NCBI GenBank assembly: GCA_958295845.1
Contig: OY282376.1
Location: forward strand, 186,001-250,000
Source: Caldilineaceae bacterium
GTDB lineage: Bacteria > Chloroflexota > Anaerolineae > Caldilineales > Caldilineaceae
Reading direction: 5' to 3'
Length of the DNA: 64,000 nucleotides
Shown here: piece by piece, positions 16,139 to 24,431 of the stretch
Layout of the letters: every line of letters starts with the position of its first letter
Position numbering within the stretch: the stretch's first letter is position 1
Translations under genes and position numbers: made by a program
Notes under the pieces: model-generated
What the model was told of the DNA's origin: nothing
Seen by the model: the letters and a program-made list of their open reading frames with translations, nothing else
Database searches by the model: none

Positions 16139-16999
16139 TCAGGCCCATGGCTCCAGCCCCAATAGCTGTCTGCCCAGTCCGGTCAATTGCCCCGGCTTGC
16201 CGAACTTCTGCTCAAGTTCGCGCGGGTCGCCCGGATAGGCGTCGCCGCGGGGCGGCAGCCGTTCCTGCCAGGCTCTGATGCGATACCGTCGTTCTTCCTC
16301 GTCCCTGGGCGGGAACATGGTGATGTATTGGGCCAGCCGCGGTCTCGTGCCGTGGTTGCGGCTGTTGCCGTGCGGCAACATGCTGTCCCAGATCAGAAAA
16401 TCACCCGCCTGCCCCGGAATCGTCCTTATCTCCAGCCCGTCCGGATCGGGACGGCGGGGGTTGCGGTCGGCCGGCTGCGTCTTGACCCATTCATGGAACT
16501 GCCTGTGGAAACCCGGCGCGCACTGGAAGCCGCCCTGGTCAGCCGTTGTATCGGTCAGATAGAGGACGCCCTGGACCATGCGCGGCAGGGGCCGCATCGT
16601 CGTGTCGATATCCCAGTGGAACATGCCGTTATAGTCCCAGTCGGGCGAGCGCGCCGGCGGGTTCATGTTGGCGCGGTCGATGCTGACCCACAGCTCTTCC
16701 TGTTGCCACACATCTGCGAATGCCTGGTAGATCCTGGGGTGCTGGCGATTGTCCCAAAGGGACTGGTGGTGAAACATCTCCAGCATACCGGCGCGGCTTA
16801 CAGGCGCCTGGTACCAGGTTTCCGGGTCATCGCGGTCAACCTGGAGGAATTCCCAAATCGCGTCGATCACCGCGTCCAGGTTTTCCTGCGGCACCGCGTT
16901 GGGGATGACGACATAGCCGTTCTCTTCCCAGAACGCGCGCTGCGCCGGAGTGAGGAGACGGTCCTTTACCGGATGTTCGAGGGGTACGGCGACAGTCAT
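16139..16999 (-). CDS. Phytanoyl-CoA dioxygenase (PhyH) family protein
   Basis: 286 residues. The Fe(II)/2-oxoglutarate dioxygenase facial triad is visible as H128-x-D130 (FHWDID) and distal H210 (LPHGNS), with a following Arg in TRPRLAQYI that fits 2-oxoglutarate binding. The N-terminal AFWEENGYVVIPNAV is characteristic of the family. Length is typical (250-320). These enzymes hydroxylate small organic substrates, and in environmental bacteria the family is large with mostly unknown substrates. It stands beside the remnants of a sugar operon, so a role in a carbohydrate or osmolyte pathway is possible but unproved. Confidence 0.88.
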   Translation of the reverse strand: MTVAVPLEHPVKDRLLTPAQRAFWEENGYVVIPNAVPQENLDAVIDAIWEFLQVDRDDPETWYQAPVSRAGMLEMFHHQSLWDNRQHPRIYQAFADVWQQEELWVSIDRANMNPPARSPDWDYNGMFHWDIDTTMRPLPRMVQGVLYLTDTTADQGGFQCAPGFHRQFHEWVKTQPADRNPRRPDPDGLEIRTIPGQAGDFLIWDSMLPHGNSRNHGTRPRLAQYITMFPPRDEEERRYRIRAWQERLPPRGDAYPGDPRELEQKFGKPGQLTGLGRQLLGLEPWA

Positions 17000-17122
17000 G
17001 GAGTACTCCCGGTGACAGGAAATAATAGGTTTTCGGTAGCTCCTGCAGACCTTACCAGAAAGGGTACAGGCGAAGCAAGTTTGGCATTGTTATGAGCAGG
17101 GTAGGGAGCGCTGGGCGGGCTG

Positions 17123-18172
17123 TCAGGCTCCCGGATCCTTAAGTTGATCCGCGATTTCCTTCAGGCTGGCGACTACGGCATCCAATACTTCGTCATAATC
17201 GACTTCCGTCGGCAACGCAATCGGAATGCAGAATCTTCCGTCACTTGTTTTCCATTTAACAACATGTGTCTCGGCCAGACCTGCCTCTTGCAGTCGCTCG
17301 TAGTCTCCGTAGGAGAATAAAAGCCACAAGGGGGTACTACCGTGTTCTGCCCATGCGTCCAAAATAAAACCGAACCACGCGTTTACACCACTGATCTGGA
17401 TACGTCGTCCGTAGCCTTCCCACCGCAAATTTATGCTTGTCCTGGAATTTTCTAGAAATCCGTCAGCTTTCCCGCTGTTGACTGCATCGTCTACAAGTGG
17501 AATCAAACTCAACACACGCTTGGCGAACTCAGCTCCCCACTGTTCCTCCGAAGGCCAGGGCAGGAAAGCATCCACGTCCATGCGTTCGGTTAGACCGATC
17601 AGCTGCCAAATGTCAGCTTCGGCAGCGGTGTCTCCAGTGGAGTGGGCTCGCGTTTTCACATGCTCAAGTAGCGCGGCCCAACTGGTCAAAAGTAGGCGAT
17701 GCTCTTCGTTACCTATTGTGGCGGAACACAATTTTCTGGGTCCCGATCTGTCGGTCAATGTGTATTTTTCTTCCGCCCGCCGGAGCAGTTTTGGCCGCAA
17801 CATTGGGATCCTTCTCGCCGGCGCGACGAACAAGAGCGCCGCGGACCGACCTCTCGGCAACTGGGCCAGATACTGGTTCGGCTGGTTCGGGGTCAAGCCG
17901 GCCCAAAACTTCGCTTCAATCAGCACACGCTTGTCGCCTCTGTCGTCAAAGGCGACAAGGTCCGGGCGGGCCCCCTCTTCGTCTGTTACCTGGGTTTGTA
18001 TTCTCTCTATAGAACTAACATTCGCCCCTCCGCGTAGCACCGTCTCCTCCAGCGCACTGCGGGCGGCCTCAGAATTGGACAGAATATGGCCCAGCGCTTC
18101 AACGGCAATATCCTCTATGCGATCGGTGAACCTGGGCGCAATATGCGCAAACAAAGTCGTTTCGTATGACAT
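17123..18172 (-). CDS. PD-(D/E)XK nuclease-fold protein
   Basis: 349 residues from ATG 18172 (AAAGAGA upstream). An alternative start at 18220 would add 16 residues. Residues 70-88 contain the nuclease core: P70-D71 in ARPDLVAFD, then E86-x-K88 in RVLIEAKFW. A conserved NQPNQYLAQLP and a LLFVAPARR strand follow, as in the virus-type or restriction-like PD-(D/E)XK families often found in defence or repair settings. The C-terminal half (WEGYGRRIQISGVNAWFGF) is unassigned. It lies immediately downstream of a truncated paralog whose active site has changed (18255-18854). A role in DNA defence is inference; no methylase or helicase is nearby. Confidence 0.7.
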   Translation of the reverse strand: MSYETTLFAHIAPRFTDRIEDIAVEALGHILSNSEAARSALEETVLRGGANVSSIERIQTQVTDEEGARPDLVAFDDRGDKRVLIEAKFWAGLTPNQPNQYLAQLPRGRSAALLFVAPARRIPMLRPKLLRRAEEKYTLTDRSGPRKLCSATIGNEEHRLLLTSWAALLEHVKTRAHSTGDTAAEADIWQLIGLTERMDVDAFLPWPSEEQWGAEFAKRVLSLIPLVDDAVNSGKADGFLENSRTSINLRWEGYGRRIQISGVNAWFGFILDAWAEHGSTPLWLLFSYGDYERLQEAGLAETHVVKWKTSDGRFCIPIALPTEVDYDEVLDAVVASLKEIADQLKDPGA

Positions 18173-18254
18173 GATATATGGTCTCTTTCGTGTTGTGAGT
18201 TTCTCGCCCGCCGTTTCCATTTGTCACGCCGATCTGTCAAGACTGTCAGCCGCC

Positions 18255-18854
18255 CTAGTCCATACGGTCGATCATTCCGCGCAGCCGGAGAATACCGGCC
18301 CCCGCCTCACCATCTCCCGCCCCACCGACCACCCTCTCCATTAAGCTCAGCAGCGCATCCCAACTCGTCAACATCAACCGCCGCTCCCCGCCGGACACCG
18401 TCGCGGCGCGCAAATCCCCCGGCGTCGTCGCACCGATGATCGTGAACTGCTCATCAGCCCGCCGGCACAGCTCCGGCCACAGTGCTGCCAGACGCGCCGC
18501 CGGCGCGACGAACAGCAGCCCCGCCGGCCGGTCCAAGGGCAACTGCTTGAAATACGCGTTCGGCTGGTTTGGGGTCAGGTCGGTCCAGCACATGGCGTCA
18601 ATCAGCACCCGCACCTCACTCTCGTCGTCATAGCCGGCGAGGCACGAGCGCTCTCCTTCCACGCCAATATCCAGGCTGCGCACGCCGGCAAGGGTGCCGA
18701 CTGCGGTGCCGCCCTCCCGCAGCGTACTCGCCAGGGCACTGCGCGCCGCTTCCGAGCAGGAGAGAATTCGCCCCAAGGCATCAACGACCGCGTCTTCAGA
18801 TTGGTCGGTGCGTCCGCGTGCGTTGTGGCCGGACCGGGTCGCATCAGTGGACAT
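18255..18854 (-). CDS. Truncated paralog of the PD-(D/E)XK protein with altered active site
   Basis: 199 residues aligned over their length to the N-terminal two thirds of the neighbour (ALGRILSCSEAARSAL, LTPNQPNAYFKQLP, LLFVAPAARL, LMLTSWDALL). The three catalytic positions have changed: RPDL is RSCL (S70-C71), and E-x-K is D86-x-M88 (LIDAMCW). The protein ends at RMD where the paralog continues RMDVDAFLPW. It is therefore probably not a nuclease: either a decaying duplicate or a catalytically dead partner. The open frame is intact at 600 bases. A position in the same transcription unit as the active copy is likely (82 bases apart). Confidence 0.6.
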   Translation of the reverse strand: MSTDATRSGHNARGRTDQSEDAVVDALGRILSCSEAARSALASTLREGGTAVGTLAGVRSLDIGVEGERSCLAGYDDESEVRVLIDAMCWTDLTPNQPNAYFKQLPLDRPAGLLFVAPAARLAALWPELCRRADEQFTIIGATTPGDLRAATVSGGERRLMLTSWDALLSLMERVVGGAGDGEAGAGILRLRGMIDRMD

Positions 18855-19022
18855 GGTGAAGGACTTTTCCTATCTTTCGGGCGTCAAGCTGTTTCGTCGG
18901 AAATGAGGCTCCCGGAAACAGGCGGCAAGGCCGGCACGCAAACGAACAGGCAACGAGGGCCCTCTATAATGCATTCTTCTTTGAACGGGTTGTGTGTGAG
19001 AGGAGGTTGTTGCTATGTGTGC

Positions 19023-19385
19023 TCAGGAGAACTGCCGGCGCAGGCGTGCCAGCTCTGCCTTCATCTCTCGGAGCCGCTCTTCAGATTCTCTGCGGGCGGC
19101 AGCTTCCTCTTCCGCTCGTTGTACTGCCGCTGCGAGCCGATGTTCTGCCGCTTGGCGCGCCACAATTTCCGCATCGGCGCGCTGTGCTTCCGCACTGGCT
19201 CGTTGCTTCTTAGCGGCAGCCTTGGCGAGGGCGGCCCGCAAACCGGGCATCACATACCCGGAATACACATCGTCCAGCGCCAGCTCCATGATATCCGTCT
19301 GCCGTTCCAGATCTTCCATCCGAAACTGCAACCCCGGCAACACCTCCGAACCGAGAGGGTTCTTTGAGGGTACAATCACTTGCAA
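19023..19385 (-). pseudogene. C-terminal fragment of a Uma2-type protein
   Basis: 120 codons. LGSEVLPGLQFRMEDLERQ and DDVYSGYVMPG match the end of the Uma2 domain of the neighbouring gene at 19424, followed by a short Ala/Glu/Arg coiled coil. The nuclease core (RKPD ... VVEAVSDS) is missing, so this is a partial duplicate lying just downstream of the complete gene. The spacer 18855-19022 shows no gene. Confidence 0.7.
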
Positions 19386-19423
19386 ACGGGCTGTGCCTGA
19401 GAAGAGTGCCCTGCTCTAGGGAT

Positions 19424-20626
19424 TCAGGAGGACTGCCGGCGCAGCCGGTCCAACTCCTCTGCCATCGCCCGTATCTGCTCGTCGGCTTCTCGGCGGGCGG
19501 CTGATTCCGCCTCCACTCGTTGCGCCGCCTCCGCAGTTTGCTGTTCCGCTGCTTGGCGCGCTGCAGCCTCAGTATCGGCGCGCCGTGCCTCCGTATCGGC
19601 TCGTTGCGCTTCCTCTTCCGTTCGTTGCTCCGCTGCTCGACGGTCAGCAGCCTCTTTCTCCGTTCGTTGCTCCGCTGCTCGACGGTCAGCAGCTTCTTTC
19701 TCCGCTCGTTGCTCGGCTGCTCGACGGTCAGCAGCCTCCTTCTCCGCCTGTTGCTCCGCCGCTTGGCGCGCCGCAACTTCAGCTGCAGCCCTCTTGACAG
19801 CGGCCTGATAGCCGGGCATCACATACCCGGAATACACATCGTTCAGAGCCAGCTTTTCCAAATCCGGTTGCCGCTGCATATCCTCCATCCGAAACTGCAA
19901 CCCCGGCAACACATCCGAACCGATGACGCCCTCAGCATCCGGCTGAATCTCCTCGTAGCGTCCCCCCGGGATGAGGCGGTAGAAGCGCATGTGCTCCCGG
20001 CTGGGATCGAGAATGTAATACTCCTTCACCCCGGCCAGCGCATAGTCCCGCCTCTTCTCTTCCGTATCCCTCAGTACTTCTGCCGGGGTGGAATCGGAGA
20101 CCGCCTCCACAACCATGTCGCAGACCCCTTCGAAATGGCGCTTGTCGATACCTCCCCACGGCACCGGGTTGCTGTTCAGAATCACGCCGATGTCCGGCTT
20201 GCGCACCGCTTCGCGCTGCCCTGAAGGCTCGGCAGGGTCATCAATCGTCAAGACAAAGCCGGTCTCCAGATTGATCAGTTTTGCAATGTTGCTTGTACTG
20301 AGATAACGGAGTAACAGTTGGAGAAACCAATTGTAAAGGTCGAGTTGCGGCTCATTCGGCAAGGGCTTGGCCTCCAGTCTGCCGTTATTCCATTCATAGC
20401 TTACGTCAATGTCCGGGTAAGGGTTCTCATACCACTTGGCCCAGTACTCTTCTTTGGTGACGTAGCGGCCATCGTCGGGGGCAAAGGGATTGACAGACTG
20501 GCCGGGCGGTGTAAGACGCTCCGCTTGCACGTACGAAGCAGCGGACTCAGACATCCCTGTCTTGCCCGCCTGGGATGGACTGTTCTGCGTTTGGGATTGG
20601 TTGTGCAGGGCTTCTTTGGAATCCAT
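19424..20626 (-). CDS. Uma2-family nuclease-fold protein with long coiled-coil tail
   Basis: 400 residues from ATG 20626, chosen for the GGAGGAGG site upstream. The Uma2 domain (PD-(D/E)XK superfamily) spans about residues 50-275, with KPD145 in VRKPDIGV, E174 in VVEAVSDS and EKRRDYALAGVKEYYILDP. The Uma2 family is common in cyanobacteria and Chloroflexota and its cellular role is not settled. Residues about 275-400 form a heptad-rich, charged coiled coil including three 14-residue repeats encoded by a 42-bp tandem DNA repeat. That tail is unusual for Uma2 proteins of about 190 residues and suggests oligomerisation. Its C-terminal part is duplicated at 19023. Confidence 0.8.
   Translation of the reverse strand: MDSKEALHNQSQTQNSPSQAGKTGMSESAASYVQAERLTPPGQSVNPFAPDDGRYVTKEEYWAKWYENPYPDIDVSYEWNNGRLEAKPLPNEPQLDLYNWFLQLLLRYLSTSNIAKLINLETGFVLTIDDPAEPSGQREAVRKPDIGVILNSNPVPWGGIDKRHFEGVCDMVVEAVSDSTPAEVLRDTEEKRRDYALAGVKEYYILDPSREHMRFYRLIPGGRYEEIQPDAEGVIGSDVLPGLQFRMEDMQRQPDLEKLALNDVYSGYVMPGYQAAVKRAAAEVAARQAAEQQAEKEAADRRAAEQRAEKEAADRRAAEQRTEKEAADRRAAEQRTEEEAQRADTEARRADTEAAARQAAEQQTAEAAQRVEAESAARREADEQIRAMAEELDRLRRQSS
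19621..19746. repeat. 42-bp tandem repeat, three copies, inside the Uma2 gene
   Basis: Units at 19621-19662, 19663-19704 and 19705-19746 differ by only a few bases and encode 14-residue coiled-coil modules (AEKEAADRRA type). The unit keeps the frame, so copy number can vary without disrupting the protein. Confidence 0.9.
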
Positions 20627-21016
20627 GCTGCCTCCTCCGACATCGCGGCTGCGCGCAGCACAGCTGACGTGGCGCCATTCTATCATGATTTCTGTGCCCG
20701 CGGCTAGCAGCCCGTCCTATCTCCCGTTCATCCCGAACTATTGAGTCACCGCATTACACCCCTCCAGCAGACGCAAAGAGGGTCTGCTCAACAGGTATCA
20801 ACCGGCCGCCAGCTGCCCTGCAAATCCTGATTCAGGCATCAGGATGAATTTTCGACGGTTGACAGACCCCCGTGACCAATGCAAAATTGACACTGCAATC
20901 CGGTATATGAAATTTTCTGAACGGATCCAAGCTAGGGGCTGTCAAAGGCGTTCACACACCTGTGTGCCGTCCGCATCGAACCGCGCGATCTGCGCGTCGC
21001 GAGAGAACACCTCACC
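20627..21016. other. Divergent intergenic region between Uma2 gene and sugar operon
   Basis: No gene is supported in this 390-base gap between two divergently read units. A good -35 hexamer TTGACA occurs at 20887 but no convincing -10 follows at normal spacing, so the operon promoter cannot be fixed. Confidence 0.4.
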
Positions 21017-21928
21017 ATGGCAGCAACCAATCTCAGTGAGAGGCGATGGGCCAGATTCTGGAACAGGTACGGCTTTATCATCGCCGTCCTCGTCCCCATC
21101 CTGCTCTGGTTCTGCATCTTCTCTTTCGGCCCCATCCTCTACGCGCTCTATGCCAGCCTGACCAACATCCACAGCCTTGACCCCAGCAGGGCCAAGTTTG
21201 TCGGCCTCGATAACTACATATCCCTGTTGGATGATAGGCGTTTCCTGGCGTCGATGAGCAACGTCTTCAAGTTCGTCCTCGTCAAGGGGATCCTGAACAT
21301 CCTGCTCTCGCTCGGGCTGGCTCTTCTGCTGGAGCGGCTGCGGCGCGGACGCAATTTCTATCTCTTCTTTATCTTTATGCCCGTCGTCATCTCCCAGGTC
21401 GCTGTCGCCATGCTCTTCCTGTGGCTCTACGACCCCCGTCTCGGTCTCATCAACTACCTGCTCAGTCTCGTCGAAATTCCGCCCCAGAGCTTCATCCGCA
21501 GCACCGCCCAGGCCATCTACAGCGTGGCCATCGCCGACGTATGGAAAACATACGGCTATGCCGCCGTCATCTTTCTTGCCGGCCTGCTCGATATCCCCCA
21601 AGACTACTACGAAGCAGCCAAGGTGGACGGCGCGACCCGTTTGCAGACCCTCTGGCGCGTCACCCTTCCCCTGCTGAAGAATCCACTCGTGCTGGTCATG
21701 GTCCTGATCGTCATCGACGGCGTACAGCACTTCACCATGGTGCAGGTGATGACCGGCGGCGGTCCCGCCGACAGTACGCTCATGCCCAGCATTCTCGTCT
21801 ACAACTATGGACTGGGCGCCAACAACTACCGCATGGGGTATGCCAGCGCCATATCTGTCATCATGTTTGTCGTGATCATGGCGATTACGGTATTTCAACT
21901 TCGTCTGTTCCGTTCTCTCTACGATTGA
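21017..21928 (+). CDS. Sugar ABC transporter permease, MalF type
   Basis: 303 residues, six predicted membrane segments, starting with a first helix at about residues 18-42. The cytoplasmic EAA loop YYEAAKVDGATRLQTLWRV sits near residues 197-215, which contacts the ATPase. It belongs to the carbohydrate uptake (CUT1) family. It is the first gene of an operon continuing with a MalG-type permease, a binding protein and two alpha-galactosidase-type glycosidases. No ATPase gene lies in the operon, so a shared MsmK/UgpC-type ATPase elsewhere is expected. Confidence 0.93.
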   Translation: MAATNLSERRWARFWNRYGFIIAVLVPILLWFCIFSFGPILYALYASLTNIHSLDPSRAKFVGLDNYISLLDDRRFLASMSNVFKFVLVKGILNILLSLGLALLLERLRRGRNFYLFFIFMPVVISQVAVAMLFLWLYDPRLGLINYLLSLVEIPPQSFIRSTAQAIYSVAIADVWKTYGYAAVIFLAGLLDIPQDYYEAAKVDGATRLQTLWRVTLPLLKNPLVLVMVLIVIDGVQHFTMVQVMTGGGPADSTLMPSILVYNYGLGANNYRMGYASAISVIMFVVIMAITVFQLRLFRSLYD

Positions 21929-21988
21929 GCGGGCAGTCCCACACAGCGCGAGGAGAGCAGTGAAAGTTCGAGCGGAGAGGCAGTTGCC

Positions 21989-22864
21989 ATGACCGGGGTC
22001 AGCCTCGAGCACGGCGCGGGGGCCGATGCCCGCATACGCCTGCGGGAGCAGGTAATTGCGCTCGCCACCCATCTGCTCCTCGTGATATTCGCGTTCATCG
22101 CTTTTGGCGCCATGATGTGGATGGTCCTCGCCTCCTTCAAGTCGGCGTCCGAGATCATCGCCAAGCCGCCCACCTTCCTGCCCGAGGCCCCCACCTTGGA
22201 GAGCTATGCCCTCATCCTGCGCGAACAGGCCTTCGGGCGCTTCTTCATCAACAGCATCGTCGTCGCCCTGCCGTCCGTGTTGCTCATCCTTTTCAGCAGC
22301 TCGATCGCCGGCTTTGTCTTCGCAAAGTTTGACTTTCCCGCCAAAGAGGTCATTTTCACCATCATATTGAGTACGCTGATGGTGCCGCCGGCGGTTACCC
22401 TGCTGCCGCTCTTCCGCCTGGTCAGCAGACTGGGCTGGGCCGACACCTATCAGGCTCTCATTATACCGGTCTGCGTCAGCGCCTTCGGCATCTTTCTGCT
22501 GCGCCAGTTCATGGAGGGCCTTCCTTCGGAGTTGCTCGACGCCGGGCGTATCGACGGCGCTTCGAACTGGTGGATCTATCGCCACATCGTGCTGCCGCTG
22601 TCGGTCTCCGCGCTCAGCGCGCTGGCGATCTTCAGCTTTTTGGCAAACTGGGACTCCTATCTCTGGCCCCTGGTGATTATCTATGAGGAGCAGATGCGGA
22701 CGCTGCCCCTGGGCCTGGCCTATCTGCTGGGATGGTCCAGCCGGCCGCGCTACGACCTCTTCCTGACCGGGGCGGTCATCACCGTCGTTCCGGTGGTCGT
22801 CTTCTATTCATTCTTTCAGAGTCGCTTCGTGCGCGGGGTGACACTTACGGGGTTGAAATACTGA
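21989..22864 (+). CDS. Sugar ABC transporter permease, MalG type
   Basis: 291 residues. Six predicted membrane segments and an EAA loop LLDAGRIDGASNWWIYRHIV near residues 178-197. The C-terminus VRGVTLTGLKY is the usual MalG ending. It forms the inner-membrane channel together with the MalF-type subunit 60 bases upstream. It is a close relative in type of the decayed fragment at 15924. Confidence 0.93.
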   Translation: MTGVSLEHGAGADARIRLREQVIALATHLLLVIFAFIAFGAMMWMVLASFKSASEIIAKPPTFLPEAPTLESYALILREQAFGRFFINSIVVALPSVLLILFSSSIAGFVFAKFDFPAKEVIFTIILSTLMVPPAVTLLPLFRLVSRLGWADTYQALIIPVCVSAFGIFLLRQFMEGLPSELLDAGRIDGASNWWIYRHIVLPLSVSALSALAIFSFLANWDSYLWPLVIIYEEQMRTLPLGLAYLLGWSSRPRYDLFLTGAVITVVPVVVFYSFFQSRFVRGVTLTGLKY

Positions 22865-22993
22865 CGGTCGGGGAGCCGGCTGTTCGGTTATCGGCCCTTC
22901 GCTCATTCCTTGATAGTTCGTGAAGCTGTCTGCAGAAGCTACATATATCAGGAAACGGCCTTTTTCAACATCACAGTAGCAGAGGAGAGAACG

Positions 22994-24343
22994 ATGAAAC
23001 AGAACCAACTGACGCGCCGCCAGCTGCTCCAACTGTCCGCCGGTCTCGGCACTGCCTCGGTCCTGGCCGCCTGCGTGGCCGCGCCGGCCGCGCCCGCCGA
23101 AGACGGCGGCGGAGAGGCGGCCCCGGATATGGCCATGACCGAACTGAGCCTGTGGTCGATGAGCTACCCGCCGCATGACAATGCCTGGAATATGCTGGCC
23201 GACCAGTACAACGAGGCCAACGACGAGCGCAATGTCACCGTCGAACCCAAGACCGACCCGTGGACCACCTACGCCTCCGGCCTCAGCGCAGGCACCGCCG
23301 GCGACCTCCTCTCCATCCACGGCGCCGCGGCCGCCTCCTTCATGGCGACCAACACGTTGCTTCCCCTCACCGAGACGCTCGGCGGAATGGGCACCATCAA
23401 AGATCGCTTCTTCTCGGCCGTGATGGACTACTACACCTACCAGGGCGATGTCTACGGCATCCCCCTCCACAACAACACGCCGGGCATCGGCTTCATCACC
23501 AACCTCGACCTGTGGGAGGAGGCCGGCATGGATCCGCCCCTGACCTACAACCACTGGGATGATGTCTGGCAGGACGCCGCCACGTTGACGCAGACTGACG
23601 ATGACGGCAACATTACCGTCGCCGGCCTCTCCATGCGCAACTATCACAACATCCAGTACCTGTGCGGCGCCATCTATGAGCAGGGCGCCACCTACCTGAA
23701 TGAAGAGACCGGCGAGTGGAGTGTCAATACACCCGAAGGCATCCGCGCCCTCAACCAGCTGTTCTACGACCCGATCTTCACCCACGAGGTCGATTCGCCC
23801 GATCTGCCCGCCGTCTTCAACGGGCTGGCTGAAGGGCGCATGGCCATGGGCGGTATCTGGATCGACTATATCCCCTTCGCCGCAACTGCATTCCCCGAAG
23901 GCAACTTCGGCTTCACCATGCGGCCCGGCATCGACGGCGCCGACCCCGTCGTCGTTGGTGAAGGCGGCTGGGGCCTCAACGTAAACGCCGCATCCGAGAA
24001 TCCCGAGGATTCACTCGACTTCATTGAGTACCTCAACGACGATGCCGTCATGATCCAGTGGCTGCAGTCGCAGCATTCGCTGCCCTGTGTCTTCTCGCTG
24101 CTCGATCACGAGTGGTACTCCAGCGACGAAGCCAAATTCCTGCAGCCGGCCCTGGCGACCGTCCAGGACTGGGTCTGGATCGGGCCGGTCGGCACTAAAT
24201 ATGCTATGGATGACGTCTTCTGGCCGTCGCTTGAAGAGCTTTCCCTCGGCGCCATCAGTGTCGAAGAGCTGGCCGCACGCCTCGACGAAGACCTGACCGA
24301 CAGGGTGCAGAGATTCCGCGAAGACACCGGTTATGAGTGGTAA
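22994..24343 (+). CDS. Extracellular sugar-binding lipoprotein of the ABC transporter
   Basis: 449 residues from ATG 22994, with GAGGAGAG upstream. The N-terminus TRRQLLQLSAGLGTASVLAAC combines a twin-arginine-like RRQ and a lipobox LAAC (Cys near residue 26), followed by an Ala/Pro/Gly/Glu linker, so it is predicted to be anchored outside the membrane. The rest fits family 1 extracellular solute-binding proteins (LSLWSMSYPP, VYGIPLHNNTPGIGFITNLDLWEEAG, GRMAMGGIWIDY). Operon position between the permeases and two alpha-galactosidase-type enzymes suggests raffinose-family or other alpha-galactosides as ligand; this is inferred from context. Confidence 0.92.
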   Translation: MKQNQLTRRQLLQLSAGLGTASVLAACVAAPAAPAEDGGGEAAPDMAMTELSLWSMSYPPHDNAWNMLADQYNEANDERNVTVEPKTDPWTTYASGLSAGTAGDLLSIHGAAAASFMATNTLLPLTETLGGMGTIKDRFFSAVMDYYTYQGDVYGIPLHNNTPGIGFITNLDLWEEAGMDPPLTYNHWDDVWQDAATLTQTDDDGNITVAGLSMRNYHNIQYLCGAIYEQGATYLNEETGEWSVNTPEGIRALNQLFYDPIFTHEVDSPDLPAVFNGLAEGRMAMGGIWIDYIPFAATAFPEGNFGFTMRPGIDGADPVVVGEGGWGLNVNAASENPEDSLDFIEYLNDDAVMIQWLQSQHSLPCVFSLLDHEWYSSDEAKFLQPALATVQDWVWIGPVGTKYAMDDVFWPSLEELSLGAISVEELAARLDEDLTDRVQRFREDTGYEW

Positions 24344-24431
24344 TGCACATACAGGGAGGGGTGAGTAAGGGTTTCTCACTCCTCTCTCCTCCTCCCTTTC
24401 TCCCCGATCCAACCCCAAAAAGGAGTTGAGC

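Noticed and set aside
17123..18854. Complete restriction-modification or toxin-antitoxin system around the PD-(D/E)XK genes
   Set aside because: No methyltransferase, helicase or antitoxin-like gene accompanies them; only the nuclease-fold pair is present.
20887..20915. Promoter before the sugar operon starting at TTGACA 20887
   Set aside because: No acceptable -10 lies 16-18 bases downstream; the candidate TATATG is only 11 bases away.
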